Source of the DNA: Anadara kagoshimensis
Taxonomy: Eukaryota > Mollusca > Bivalvia > Arcoida > Arcidae
Reading direction: 5' to 3'
Assembly: GCA_021292105.1 (NCBI GenBank)
Contig: CM037863.1
Coordinates: forward strand, 13,188,542-13,252,541
Length of the DNA stretch: 64,000 bases
Below the pieces are notes generated by a model. The model was given only the letters and a program-made list of their open reading frames with translations. It ran no database searches and was not told the origin of the DNA. Positions 52,319 to 64,000 of the stretch are shown here, in pieces (the stretch's first letter is position 1; each line of letters opens with the position of its first letter). The position numbers and the translations under genes are program-made.

Positions 52319-54445
52319 TTACAAGACATATTTAAAATCAGAATCAACAATACTGTCTCTTTTTGACATGTCTGCAGAATTATGAATTTCTTTTTCTGAC
52401 TTTTCAAATTCTTCTCCTTCTTCCATCAGTATTTCATCTTCGTGTATGGTAGCCATGTGTTCTTTGAACTGATCAACATTCAGGAAATAGATACCACATA
52501 TGTTACAACAATTCACTTTGTCTGCAACATCAGGCACTGCTAATTGGCGAACTTGTCCATGAAACTTTACATTGCCTGCAGCATTAGGCGCAACTGTTTG
52601 GCCAACTTTTTTATTAAATTTTAAATTACCTTCCATATGAGATGATGCTGTTTTGGGAACTTTCTCATGATGTTTCACATTGCCTGCAACATCAGGCAAC
52701 ATGACCTTTTGGCAAATTTTCTCATAACTTTGTTTTTCTATTAATTTATCTGACTTTTGACCAGTAATACCCTTGGGCTCTTCATCAATTTTATCGTACT
52801 TGCCTCCATTTTTATTTTTGTAACTCATCACATCTAGTTTTCCTTTTTCTTGTGTCTTTTTAATGTCAATTTTAGTTTTTGTTATAAACATATTTGTTGT
52901 CTGATTACTTTGCCAGTTTTCTACAGTTTCCGACTTTTGTGAAGCGAACCCCTCAAATTTGTTCTTCACCTCATCTTCACTTTCTGTCGAATTCAAATCT
53001 TTATTTTTCCTTCCAGATTTTCCCTTCTTTTCTATTAACATCTTTTGACGTATATACAACTGCAAGACCTCGTCCGATACAGTACCAGGCTCGGGAGCAT
53101 TTCTTACATGTGCCTTCATGTGCATTTTCTTAGACCGTGTTTTCTCAAATTTTCTTCCACATATTTCACAAGTCAGTGAAGCTATCTGGGATTCGTGAAT
53201 TTCTATATGTCTTTCAAGGTGTTTAAGCTTAGTAAAACCTCTTCCACAGATATAGCATGTGTTTGGATTACTCTCGGAATGAAGAAGCTCATGGCGACTT
53301 AAATCGCCCCGCTGACTGAACTGACGTCCACAAATTTCACATGAAAATGGCTTTTCGCCGGTATGAGTCAGTAGATGCCTGGTGACATGATAGGACAATG
53401 TAAACATTTTACCACAAATATGACATTCATATGGCTTATCACCTGTATGGATCAACAGGTGGCGATTCAAAATGTGTGGAAACGTAAAACGCTTTCCGCA
53501 AACTTCACATTTATGAGGTTTGTCTCCTGAATGTATCATCATATGCCTTGTGAGACTTTCATATCTTGAGAACGGCCGCCCACAGACGCTACATGCATGT
53601 GGTTTTTCTTTTGTGTGAACCAAATTGTGTCGTTTCAAACTACAGAACTCCGTAAACTGCTTGCCACAAAGATCACATTTAAAAGGTCGTTTTTCTATAG
53701 TGTTTAAGTTTTCTTTCCGACCGTTTGTTATTGGTACGTATTCATTATCCTTGGTCAACATCAACATATAATTATTACTTGCCCCCTCATCGGCATCCTC
53801 CATGCCCTCTGCCCCCTCATCAGCATCCTCCATGCCCTCTGCCCCCTCATCAACATCCTCCATGCCCTCTGCCCCCTCATCGACATCCTCCATGCCTTCT
53901 GCACCTTCATTGATGTCATCCACCCCCTCTGACTCCTCCTCTCCAGTGTTAGCTTGGTTAATATAACTCATGTATTTATTTCTTATCTCAGAGTCTATGT
54001 CTTCATCAACATCATTTGTTTGAATTTCTTCTTTTATCTTATTACCAGCTGTTTTGAATTCCATAACCATTTTAAGATTATTTCCCTCATCTGGCACTAT
54101 GCCAGCATTTGGTGCAATACCATCATTTGGTGTAATGCAAACATTTGGCATATGAACCTCAACTGGCTTAATGGCATCATTTGAACGCTCACCATTGACT
54201 TTTTTAACTTGTGTTCTGCCACAGGGTATTTTGTCACTGGACTTGCTGCCTGGAATACGGATCTTGAGTTTGTTATCTGACATCACCCCATCAAGTTTGT
54301 CGTCTGGTGCTTCCTTATCAAATTCATCACCAATTGTCTCTTCATCATCTAGGCAATACTTGTTACTATTTTCAGGTGTATTTTTGTTAACAGTTACAAA
54401 CACTTTATTTTCGTTACACTGGTCATCAACTGCCGGACATTCCAT
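52319..54445 (-). CDS. C2H2 zinc-finger protein, eight fingers, 708 aa
   Basis: Putative nuclear DNA-binding transcription factor. Seven C2H2 fingers are in residues 257-446: six at 28-residue spacing with linkers such as TKEKPHA, SGDKPHK, TGDKPYE and TGEKPFS, and the last after a looser linker. An eighth, isolated finger is at 647-668 (CCNICGIYFLNVDQFKEHM). The N-terminal 250 residues are acidic and include four copies of the ten-residue EGAEGMEDVD type (181-220). Residues 450-640 are Lys-rich and contain an 18-residue repeat about three times (583-636). There is no KRAB, BTB or SCAN domain. The start is the first ATG after an acceptor at 54464/54465; if joined to the exon at 55477-55548, the frame has a stop just upstream. 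The whole frame is in one exon. The target is unknown and no ortholog is recognised. Confidence 0.92.
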   Translation of the reverse strand: MECPAVDDQCNENKVFVTVNKNTPENSNKYCLDDEETIGDEFDKEAPDDKLDGVMSDNKLKIRIPGSKSSDKIPCGRTQVKKVNGERSNDAIKPVEVHMPNVCITPNDGIAPNAGIVPDEGNNLKMVMEFKTAGNKIKEEIQTNDVDEDIDSEIRNKYMSYINQANTGEEESEGVDDINEGAEGMEDVDEGAEGMEDVDEGAEGMEDADEGAEGMEDADEGASNNYMLMLTKDNEYVPITNGRKENLNTIEKRPFKCDLCGKQFTEFCSLKRHNLVHTKEKPHACSVCGRPFSRYESLTRHMMIHSGDKPHKCEVCGKRFTFPHILNRHLLIHTGDKPYECHICGKMFTLSYHVTRHLLTHTGEKPFSCEICGRQFSQRGDLSRHELLHSESNPNTCYICGRGFTKLKHLERHIEIHESQIASLTCEICGRKFEKTRSKKMHMKAHVRNAPEPGTVSDEVLQLYIRQKMLIEKKGKSGRKNKDLNSTESEDEVKNKFEGFASQKSETVENWQSNQTTNMFITKTKIDIKKTQEKGKLDVMSYKNKNGGKYDKIDEEPKGITGQKSDKLIEKQSYEKICQKVMLPDVAGNVKHHEKVPKTASSHMEGNLKFNKKVGQTVAPNAAGNVKFHGQVRQLAVPDVADKVNCCNICGIYFLNVDQFKEHMATIHEDEILMEEGEEFEKSEKEIHNSADMSKRDSIVDSDFKYVL
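53786..53905 (-). repeat. 30-bp in-frame coding repeat, four copies
   Basis: Each unit encodes a ten-residue acidic block of the EGAEGMEDVD type in the zinc-finger protein; units differ by only a few bases, so the expansion is recent or homogenised. Confidence 0.9.
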
Positions 54446-54825
54446 TATTTCATCAGTGATATTCCTGCAAATATAACAACAACCATTTATTAATACACAT
54501 GTAATGATTTTATTTTAGTATTTGATGCAAACTCAGGTCTATATCTAATTTTAATAACATAACTTGATCTGGTAAAACAGTGATTTTGTTACATTTTAAA
54601 AAAACTACCTTCTGCTTTTTAAATTGGTAAAATTTGAAGTTCTGAAATACAGCAAACTGCATACTGAAATGCTTGCAATAGCTTAGGATCCTCACTGCAA
54701 AGATGTTAGGATGTTGTGGCATGATCTACTAGTAAATTACTAGTGTAACAAATTCGAAAAATTTAGTCATTTTTTTCCCAAGGGAAACTTTGCTCAGTGA
54801 GCAAGCACCAAAGAGTCCCCCTGAA

Positions 54826-55262
54826 TGTAAGCTAGTATGAAGCAATCATACACATAACACACACTGCCAGTCATGGCCACATCTCAATAGCCTAGTGTGA
54901 TCTGGCTGTCATCAGCACCACAGTGCAAGGATTAAAATGCACCCTAAGGCTTTCTAAAACCTGTACAGTATAGTGGATGAATTAATGCTTCTATTTAAGA
55001 GACTGAAGCTTTTGTCACAATGTTAGCCAAATTACACTAGACTACCCCAATGTAACCATGACTGGCAATGTGTGATTATGCACTTTGGGTAACTGTTGGG
55101 TGCTAGCTCACAGATACAGCAGTTACAGAGGCTGCTGCCCCACCAGTCCATTATCCTGTCACTGGGCAAGTCAGCGGCAATGTGACACATGCCTGGTCGG
55201 TATTTTAACTCACAATCTTGGGTCTAGAGTCCAAAGCTCTACCAACTGAGCTACATGTTTCC
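54826..55262 (-). repeat. SINE type D, inverted copy
   Basis: AGCACCACAGTGCAAGGATT at the tail and a tRNA-like head at 55215-55258 (CCAACTGAGCTACATG). It lies in the likely 5' UTR intron of the zinc-finger gene. Confidence 0.7.
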
Positions 55263-55312
55263 ACATATGAAAACTGTTCGGCTAGCTGTAAAAGTTGGAA
55301 CCAGCAAGGCAA

Positions 55313-55332
55313 CCCCCCCCCCCCCCCCCCCC
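55313..55332. repeat. Poly-C tract
   Basis: About 20 C residues inside the zinc-finger gene's first intron. Confidence 0.9.
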
Positions 55333-55476
55333 ATTATTTTCTTGATCATGTTTCTTATCAAGGCATTAAATATCATACTGATCCTTTTGGGAAAAAGCTA
55401 CTCTGAAACAAAAAAAAATTAGCATATACCCTTTTCTTTTAAAAAAATAATGATCGAAAGAACAATGGTTACTTAC

Positions 55477-55548
55477 TTGTCACATCATATGAACATTTTC
55501 CCCTCTCGAACCAAAGCCGGAAGTTTGCAATTCATTGTAATTTCTGGT
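55477..55548 (-). other. Probable non-coding 5' UTR exon of the zinc-finger gene
   Basis: 72 bases between a TTTTCAG acceptor and a GTAAGT donor on the minus strand. It holds a 16-codon upstream ORF (starts ATGAATTGC) that ends at TGA inside the exon. Joined to 54464, the frame of the main start codon meets this stop. Confidence 0.5.
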
Positions 55549-55599
55549 CTGAAAATGAAACGGATTCAATCAATTTCGGATTAAGTATCTAAACTAAAA

Positions 55600-56640
55600 C
55601 GTGAAATAAAATAAAATAAAATAAAATAGAATAAACCATTTTTGGCTCATTTGAAAATAAGGTTTAATTTTAATTTTAAATGTTTAAATGTGCGTTGTTG
55701 CACATGTTGCAAATCTTCTATTTCAAATTATGAAGTGGTAGGAGAAAATAGGATTACGGTAGGCCTGTAACCAGTGTAAGCAACCTTGACCTCATTATAT
55801 TTGAGAGACCATACTTGTACCTTGTGCTTTTCTGGTTAAACTTAGAATTTAAAAGACCTCGACCTTTTGTGGCCCGGCTTGGCCTGGTCTGGAAGACATA
55901 GAGGGGTGGTTAGGGTCTATTAGTTCAACGGTTTGGGATTTTGATTTACGCCACAGTCAGTTCTAGCTATGATGGTAGACTCTTCTGAAGACACTGGACA
56001 TCGTGACCAGGAGAAACACAGCGTTACCCAACCAAGTCCTTGTTTCTTCTGTTCAGGTTTACTCTGGACTCCCTTTTCTTCAAATTTCTAAATTTGCTCA
56101 CAGGGCGGTGTAATAACTTTATATATATATATACATAGGCGTAGGAAGGTTTTTAATATTGGGGGGGCCAAACCGAAGATATGTCTATGTCGTGCCGCAG
56201 GCCTATGGCACGAGGCGGGGAGAGTATGAGAGGGGTGCTAAACCCCTCGCATAGGTGGGGGTCTGGGGGGCCTCCCCCGGAAAATTTTTAAAACTAAGTC
56301 CTGTCTAGACGCATTTTCAATGTATTGTGCATCGAGGTATATTAGGAGACAAAAATCTAACCAAAACGGAATACATAAAACAGTGACGTCACGTCTTTTA
56401 GGTGTTCCCAGTCTTGATTTTTAGGAGGGATATAACACAATGTACAAGGAAAGATGGCGAAAACCACGAATGTTCTGTAGAGGAGGACATTAGAAACACA
56501 GGGGCGGATTTTTTGAAAGGGTGGGGGGGGGGGGAGGTTGAGAATGAGCCAGGATTTTTTTTCAAAGGGTTGAGAATCATATCAATGCTCGGCGCGAGCT
56601 TCCAGAGACGTGGGTCTAGGGCAGAGCCACAGGCACTTGT
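55600..56640. other. Interval between the zinc-finger gene and the NRF-1-like gene
   Basis: No certain exon. A plus-strand ATG at 55969 opens about 29 codons up to TCAG/GTTTAC, but that phase does not fit the exon at 58675. 56141-56300 is G-rich (GGGGGGCCTCCCCCGGAAAA) and looks like a transposon end. A perfect CRE TGACGTCA lies at 56384-56391, followed by AAGATGGCG at 56452, a nine-codon-region start that soon stops. The missing first exon of the downstream gene may be here. Confidence 0.4.
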
Positions 56641-58600
56641 TTCTATCAATAACAGATACAACTTTGGACATAAGCTGTCTGTTGTATGTGACAAAATATG
56701 TCCTCATCCAACAGATACAACTTTGGACATTATCTGTCTGTTGTATGTGACAAATTATGTCCCATCCAACAAATACAACTTGGGACATTATCTGTCTGTT
56801 GAATGTGACAAAATATGTCCTCATCCAACAGATACAACTTGGGACATTATCTGTCTGTTGTATGTGACAAAATATGTCCTCATCCAACAGATACAACTTG
56901 GGACACAATCTGTCTGTTGTATGTGACAAAATATGTCCTCATCCAACAGATACAACTTTGGACATTATCTGTCTGTTGTATGTGACAAAATATGTCTTCA
57001 TCCAATGAATACAACTTTGGACACAATCTGTCTGTTGTATGTGACAAAATATGTCCTCATCCAACAGATACAACTTTGGACATAAGCTGTCTGTTGTATG
57101 TGACAAAATATGTCCTCATCCAACAGATACAACTTTGGACATTATCTGTCTGTTGTATGTGACAAAATATGTCCTCATCCAATGAATACAACTTTGGACA
57201 CAATCTGTCTGTTGTATGTGACAAAATATGTCCTCATCCAACAGATACAACTTTGGACACAATCTGTCTGTTGTATGTGACAAAATATGTCCTCATCCAA
57301 CAGATACAACTTTGGACACAATCTGTCTGTTGTATGTGACAAAATATGTCCTCATCCAACAGATACAACTTTGGACATTATCTGTCTGTTGTATGTGACA
57401 AAATATGTCCTCATCCAACAGATACAACTTTGGACATAAGCTGTCTGTTGTATGTGACAAAATATGTCCTCATCCAACAGATACAACTTTGGACATAAGC
57501 TGTCTGTTGTATGTGACAAAATATGTCTTCATCCAACAGATACAACTTTGGACATAAGCTGTCTGTTGTATGTGACAAAATATGTCCTCATCCAATGAAT
57601 ACAACTTTGGACACAATATGTCTGTTGTATGTGACAAAATATGTCCTCATCCAACAGATACAACTTGGGACATTATCTGTCTGTTGTATGTGACAAAATA
57701 TGTCCTCATCCAACAGATACAACTTTGGACATAAGCTGTCTGTTGTATGTGACAAAATATGTCCTCATCCAACAGATACAACTTGGGACATTATCTGTCT
57801 GTTGTATGTGACAAAATATGTCCTCATCCAACAGATACAACTTTGGACATAAGCTGTCTGTTGTATGTGACAAAATATGTCCTCATCCAATGAATACAAC
57901 TTTGGACATTATCTGTCTGTTGTATGTGACAAAATATGTCCGCATCCAACAGATACAACTTTGGACATAAGCTGTCTGTTGTATGTGACAAAATATGTCC
58001 TCATCCAACAGATACAACTTGGGACATTATCTGTCTGTTGTATGTGACAAAATATGTCCTCATCCAACAGATACAACTTTGGACATAAGCTGTCTGTTGT
58101 ATGTGACAAAATATGTCCTCATCCAACAGATACAACTTGGGACATTATCTGTCTGTTGTATGTGACAAAATATGTCCTCATCCAACAGATACAACTTTGG
58201 ACATAAACTGTCTGTTGTATGTGACAAAATATGTCCTCATCCAATGAATACAACTTTGGACACAATCTGTCTGTTGTATGTGACAAAATATGTCCTCATC
58301 CAATGAATACAACTTTGGACATTATCTGTCTGTTGTATGTGACAAAATATGTCCTCATCCAACAGATACAACTTTGGACATAATGTCTGTTGTATGTGAC
58401 AAAATATGTCCTCATCCAACAGATACAACTTTGGACATTATCTGTCTGTTGTATGTGACAAAATATGTCCTCATCCAACAGATACAACTTGGGACATTAT
58501 CTGTCTGTTGAATGTGACAAAATATGTCCTCATCCAACAGATACAACTTGGGACATTATCTGTCTGTTGTATGTGACAAAAATTGTTCTTATCTAACAAA
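56640..58600. repeat. 59-bp satellite, about 33 copies
   Basis: Unit beginning ACAGATACAACTTTGGACAT and ending AAATATGTCCTCATCCA. Period 59, measured at 57061/57120. Variants: GGACATAAGCTG, GGACATTATCTG, GGACACAATCTG; CCAACAGATA or CCAATGAATA. Each unit contains GGACATA...TATGTCC inverted. All frames across it are artefacts of the repeat. Confidence 0.97.
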
Positions 58601-58674
58601 TACATTATACATCCAAAGAAATGTCTGTCTTTTATATGTGATTAGAAAAGTTCCTGTTTTTTTTCTATTTTCAG

Positions 58675-61600
58675 AAAATTCAAAAGAAAAGTGAAGTGAG
58701 GCGTCTCAACCGCCAATGGGGTCTTCTTTGCAAGAGGGTAAGTAGTTTGATATCTAGGTTCCCTTAGCCAAAAAATCAAATAGAGAATAAAATCTTGACA
58801 GGGTTTGTAATCCACAATATTGTTTGAAATTATACATGAGTGCTTCTTTAAAAGATCTTGATTTAACATGTAGAATTTAAATTTTCACATATCTTGGTTG
58901 TTTAGTCACAAAATTATGAAATTATTGACAGGGCCTTATTATTTATTATGAGTATCATTTGCTTAAACCTAGGGCGTGGCACATGTAGAATATTTCTTAA
59001 GTTGTTTATAGGTTAAAATCACTACTATGTTTGAGAGAAATTATCATTGAAATATGATTGTTACCTAACTTATTGGACGTCTTTAGTTACAATACAAATG
59101 TAGATGTTTGAGTATCATAGTTTACTAATCTCTCAGACTCTTCCAGATTCAGATTCATTTACTCAGTATATCTCAGTATAATCTAATTGATCAAATCTAA
59201 AATGGATAATTTGATACCCAAATTCAAGTTTGTAAACTATTAGAGTATCTATACATGAACTTGTAAACATATTTACTTTAGGCACAGAATTGGTATGAAG
59301 GTGGGAAAAATGCCCCAAATATAGTGATGATGTATCTGCAAGGGGGAGAGCTGAGATACAAAGGTAAATAAGATTGGCTGTTTGAAATTAATTTTAAATC
59401 ATAACAGTTGCAATTGATGATTGTGAAAACACAATGTTATAAATTTGATGCACTCTCCTATTAAATTTAAGAAAAGAGATTGGTTGTATACAAGTCAGAA
59501 ACCTGATTAAGCGCTGTACCCAAGTTAAAGAGTAACTGAACATCTGATATTGGTATTTTAAAAGAAACCCAAATATGTATGCACTATTTGTAAATTATTT
59601 TAAAATTCTTTTACTATTCAGATTTCAAGCATTATGCTAAAGATAAAAATCATCTGTTAATCTGTTTGCAATATCTCATGAACTTTGTAAGATGGCATCT
59701 TCATATTGGTTATGTACATGTTATAACCTTTCCGTTTCCATATTGTGTCAGATATTATTCCACAAAATAATTATTAGTTTGATACCAAAAGGTTTTAGAA
59801 ATTATATTTATTTTCTGTGATGATATCTGGGATGTTATGGAAAATGAAATGTGTTAACAATTTTATATTTGACCTAAACTGGAAATAAAATAAATATAAA
59901 CCTGGTGACACAGAAAAGAGCATTTCAAATTTCTAGATTCTAGTTACTGATTCCCATTTGCTGAATGGATTTTAAAAAAGGGTAGTCAGACACCCTTAGT
60001 TAGTCTTTTGGTGAGAGGAGTGTGAACATTTGTTAAAGAAACAAAAGTACTACAAATCTTTGAAAGCAACAAAAAGGAAAGAAGAGTAAAATCGCTTTTC
60101 ATGATTGACATGGAAATTATTCAAAACATTTAGTGAAGTAATGTATCCTTGTACACATATGCTAACATTGATGGTGTCATTTGATTACTGATTACATCAT
60201 TCTCTTGTTCAAATACTTCTGGTTATAATTCCTCGTATTATCATACAGATGATATAAATCTCATATGCATGTTGCCATTCATGTCCTATCTTTGAGGTAA
60301 AACAATATACATGTATATCATGAAAAATAACCATATAGTTTAATGATAAACACCAATGCAATACTAGAGTGGTACATATTATACAAGTATAACGGACATC
60401 ACACCTGTATTTAAAGACTTATGGCCCCTTGATGTACTTACTGTATTTTCCATTTATTACTATATATACATACTCCTCATATCAAAACCTTTTGCCAAGT
60501 TATTGTTCTTGTTCCCATATGGGGATTAGACAGTGTATTAGCGATATTCATACAGTTTTAAGTTGTTAAAAAAATATTGTTTTTTCCTTTACATGTTATG
60601 TTCAATTACTGTGTAATCAAATACTTTTTGTTCAGAAGTACATGTTAATTAAAAAAAGTCAATTATATGTAAACTAAACCTCAATGTGTATAAAAATGGG
60701 CTTGTCTAACCACAATAGAAATAAACTTATTAATTTTATAAGTATGTTATACAGGGATAGCAGTTGACATAATTATCAGGAAAAATAACTTATTATTAAT
60801 TTTCTTTACTCCATTTTATATCAATATAAATCAGGGGTTGGTGATTATGTTTGAATTATTTAAAATTAGAACCTAGGTGTCATTATTTACATTTCTTTAG
60901 CTTTTTTTGTTTTAATGTAACAAAACCAAAATTTAAAAAAAAGAAAGAAGTTTAATTAAACCATTGATTTATTTCAGGGCCGTCACATATGCTTCCTTTT
61001 TGTGAAGATGAAACAGTACAAACGAAATTTAGAGATGTGGCACTGAATCGTCCATTCAATATGGATGGTACTTTTCAAAATCAACAAGGTATGAAATATG
61101 AAACTGAAATGTGAATTGTCAGTTATCTTGGTCATGATGAATATTAGTAGTTAGTTCAAACCATAAAATACTGTTAACACTTTAGAGGCAACAATGGTTT
61201 GTCCTATCTTCATCAACCATTTCTTTTATACATTTTTTTTATTTAGAGGTTAACTCTAAAATGTGTAATGACTTATCATTAAGTATTATAATTTATTATA
61301 TGCTATTGAGATTTTTTTTGCCCTTTATTAAACCACAGAAATTTAAAACTGTTTAATCTTTCCAAAATTACCATTGTTCCAAAACTTTACCTTGCATTAA
61401 AAAAAGAAATATAATCAAAAAGTTATGAACATATTACTTACACTATAATCTCTTTACAGATGATGAAACTGAGGAAGAAATGTTACTGCCTCATTCGGAA
61501 GTGGGGAAATACACCTGGGATTCGTTGGTATTTTTAATACCAGCGATTTTACGAAAACAGAAGATATTTGGTAATAAGAAAATATTAATCATCCAACAGA

Positions 61601-63263
61601 GTAGCTTGTTCAAATATTAAGTTAATTTGATATTTATATACACTTGTCCATTAGTTAAGGACCATATTATTTTTAAAGTTACTAAAATTTTATTTCCATT
61701 TTCCAAGTGAATTATACACCTTAAGTGTAAAAATGCATTGTCATTTTCTAAAACCTCCAAAGGGATTTTAATGAAACACCTATTATGTGATGATATCGAT
61801 ACTAAAGAACTAATTTTTTATTAAATGAGGTCTATGGCTATAGAAATAGTATTTAATATATCTGGAATTCTTAACACATATGTAGTATGTCATTACATAT
61901 AATATTTTATAAAAAATTACAGGAAAAAATGCTTACAGAAAAGAAAACAAGCCTGTGTGGTGGCCTGAAGGGGTCCCATTCTGTTCGCCCAATATCAAAT
62001 CTAAGGGTAGGTTTTTACCTTTTTTTGAAGATAATATTAGTCATGAAATGTATATTGAAATTGATGCCTTTTGTGAGAACCATTTGCATTGTCAAATAAT
62101 TAAATTTGACAAAATTCTAATGATTTCATTGGTTGAAGCCTTATGTGCCAGCAGGTACAAAGAGAATAGGTGAGACGAGGTTATTGGTTATATGGTGAAA
62201 ACAAATTCCATTCATTTCTCAATCTCAATGAGTCGAACACTAAATAGCCACAACCTCTCACATGCCAAATGAATAAATAAATTGATTGTGATGTCATCAG
62301 TGACAATGTGAATCTGAATTTCATTTGTGTCATTGAAAAATAACATGAATAAACACCGTGCATACTGTAATTTGCAAAGCCATGTCCTAAGTAGTCCCTT
62401 ATCTCAGTAAATAAGTAATTATGTACATGTATATAATCAGCATTACATTTAAATAATTCAGAATGAAATAAAGTAGTGCTTAATGTTGAAATATGTGAAA
62501 GATACATGACTGATGGTCAAATCACATGTTTATAGAATTATACCAACAGGGGGGGGTTTAACCTTATAGGGGTGTAAATAGGCAAACAAGATGTTATAAG
62601 GATGTATTCAATAAATTAGGAATAGTAAATATAACCTTTTGTTTTAATTGTAAATCAATGTAAAACATATACATGTATATTGTTACTATTTATCAACAAC
62701 CATTTTAAATGTAACTGTAAGTGATAAAGTTATAATTATCAGTTTTAAATCAACTGCCTTTGGCCATTTACTTGGGCTTTTAAATTACAAACCAAGAGCC
62801 ATTTACTTAAAATTTTGCAAGAACTTCTGTTCCTTGTCTTAGATGCCATTTATAACCAGCAGTTCTCCAATAAATAAACCACATCTATCTCTTTAGTCAC
62901 GATGTGTTTTCTTAAATTTTTCCTAAAGAAGATCAAAGTATATAATATTATAATGTTACATCTGCCAAATTAGAGATATGACAGGCATAACTGATTTTGA
63001 GAAAATTTAAACCCAGTCCTATTGTTGAATTCATGAGTAATCTAAAAAAGAAAAATTTGTCTGAAGCTGGGTTTGTGTAAATCATTATTTTGGTCTTAAA
63101 CAAGTGTTTTGAAATTGCTTAAAATTTCATAAAATAGATACTAATAATTTTTTTTATTTTGTCATAAATAGATGGTCACAGGCTAAGCGTAAAAGAAATG
63201 AGAGAAATTCTCAACTCATTTTTGTCCGATTGCAAAAATGAATACACCATGTTGGTGAAATAA
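58675..63263 (+). CDS. NRF-1/EWG/P3A2-like DNA-binding protein, C-terminal six exons (5' end not found)
   Basis: Exons 58675-58737, 59282-59363, 60978-61088, 61460-61570, 61923-62006 and 63172-63263 have AG/GT borders, agree in phase at all five joins and end at TAA, giving 180 aa. The order is: a basic helix-like start (KIQKKSEVRRLNRQWGLLCK), a hydrophobic strand (NIVMMYLQGGELRYKG), an acidic middle (DDETEEEMLLP), then KENKPVWWPEGVPF and DGHRLSVKEMREILNSF. NRF-1 family proteins have KPIWWPEDIPW followed by a helical segment at the same place in their DNA-binding domain. That makes this a possible divergent relative; the match is by eye and limited to this part. The first exon must end in phase 0 and lies upstream, likely before the 59-bp satellite. 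It could instead be an unrelated mollusc-specific protein. Confidence 0.7.
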
Positions 63264-64000
63264 TGGTTTATTGTTCCTTGTTAATTTGCATGCATTTCAT
63301 GTTATTTTTTAATTGTTATTGTTATAATATTTTGTTGATTAAATAGCTAAAAAAAATATCAGACTTATTATTGAGTGTAAATACTTCATGACCTCAAGAA
63401 TTAGCTACTAACATAATTTTTTTATGTTGAGAATTAGAATCTTCAATTATTGATTATGGAGTTTGCCATTAAAGCTCCAGAATTGGAATAAGAATGTGAC
63501 CAGTGTGAAATACTACAATCATGGAAGTTGTATTGGTCAAAAGAACAATTGCACTGTCAGTAGTATTCCTATGCAGTATTCCTTGAGGAAATGAAAGAGG
63601 GGTATGGCTAATGGACCATTTTAAATGTAAAGAACAGTCTCGGGTGTTATGGTTCTAATGACCCAACATGTACTTCATATGACACAATGCATACCCAGCT
63701 CCATTTATATATTGAATTGCTGTGGCTCTTTTAAATTGTGTCGTGTATCTTTCACATCTTGTTGAATTGTTGCATATGTTTGGTTAGATCCAAGTACATG
63801 TATATTGCTTCATCACAGTGCCTCTCACCACTTATTTTCAATTCCCGCTTGGGACAGATCCTAGTATAAAAAAAATTGTCAGTTTGCTTGTCGAGGGTCA
63901 GTGGTTTTCTCTCACTCACTCCACTCCATATGTGTGTGTATGCATGAATGTATGCACATATCAGGTATTATACTGTTCTACAAAAAAAATAATAATAATA
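63264..64000 (+). other. 3' UTR and downstream of the NRF-1-like gene
   Basis: ATTAAA near 63338 may serve as polyadenylation signal. 63818-63915 contains a SINE type B fragment (CCGCTTGGGACAGATCCTAG, GTCAGTGGTTTTCTC). The window ends in an (AAT)n run. Confidence 0.45.

Noticed and set aside
53725-54476. Plus-strand frames opposite the zinc-finger gene
   Set aside because: Antisense shadows of the acidic repeats and N-terminal region.
55969-56058. First exon of the NRF-1-like gene starting MMVDSSEDTG
   Set aside because: The plausible donor (TCAG/GTTTAC) leaves phase 1, but the exon at 58675 needs phase 0 and would hit a stop; not accepted without transcript evidence.
56402-58511. Long overlapping frames of the form HIQQTDNVPSCICWMRTYFV
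   Set aside because: Entirely the 59-bp satellite read in different frames; three units make 177 bases, which keeps frames open.
56640-58600. CRISPR-like array
   Set aside because: The whole 59-bp unit repeats without unique spacers and the genome is eukaryotic; it is a satellite.
61887-62173. Two overlapping plus-strand frames near exon 61923-62006
   Set aside because: One is the true exon read through its donor into the intron; the other is a different frame of the same DNA.

Overview
This looks like nuclear DNA from a bivalve-type mollusc. It is AT-rich with long introns and GT-AG splice sites, and it carries several families of tRNA-derived SINEs, palindromic MITEs and tandem-repeat-bearing Helentron-like ('pearl'-like) elements. 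No species is claimed. Only four protein-coding loci can be supported. Most other open frames lie in repeats or low-complexity DNA.

Layout. (1) 95-9382, minus strand: the 5' three exons of the SF3B6 (SF3b14/p14) spliceosome gene; its last part lies off the left edge. A 24-base first coding exon is followed by an intron of about 8.35 kb packed with mobile elements. (2) 9383-9750: a 368-bp gap with a perfect CRE palindrome, probably a shared divergent promoter. (3) 9751-34271, plus strand: a tumor protein D52 family gene with nine coding exons (257 aa as assembled). It has a duplicated pair of 60-base exons, a phase-compatible alternative first exon at 19259-19487 and a possible 51-base cassette at 21271-21321. 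(4) 34272-52318: about 18 kb between convergent genes, filled with SINEs, MITEs and two adjacent Helentron-like elements. (5) 52319-54464, minus strand: an intronless reading frame for a 708-aa C2H2 zinc-finger protein, with a likely non-coding exon at 55477-55548. (6) 56640-58600: a 59-bp satellite of about 33 copies. (7) 58675-63263, plus strand: the last six coding exons (180 aa) of a gene whose C-terminus resembles the NRF-1/EWG/P3A2 DNA-binding domain; its first exon was not found.

The genes are unrelated in function (splicing, vesicle trafficking, two putative transcription factors) and do not form a system. The most notable features are in the non-coding DNA. The dispersed 145-bp tandem repeats carry a nuclear-receptor-type composite motif about 20 times. 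Layered insertions date elements relative to each other (Helentron-like into SINE, Helentron-like into MITE, MITE into MITE, a block with a LINE remnant into a Helentron-like element). MITE copies abut splice sites of the D52 gene. All calls are from reading the sequence; no database search was run.
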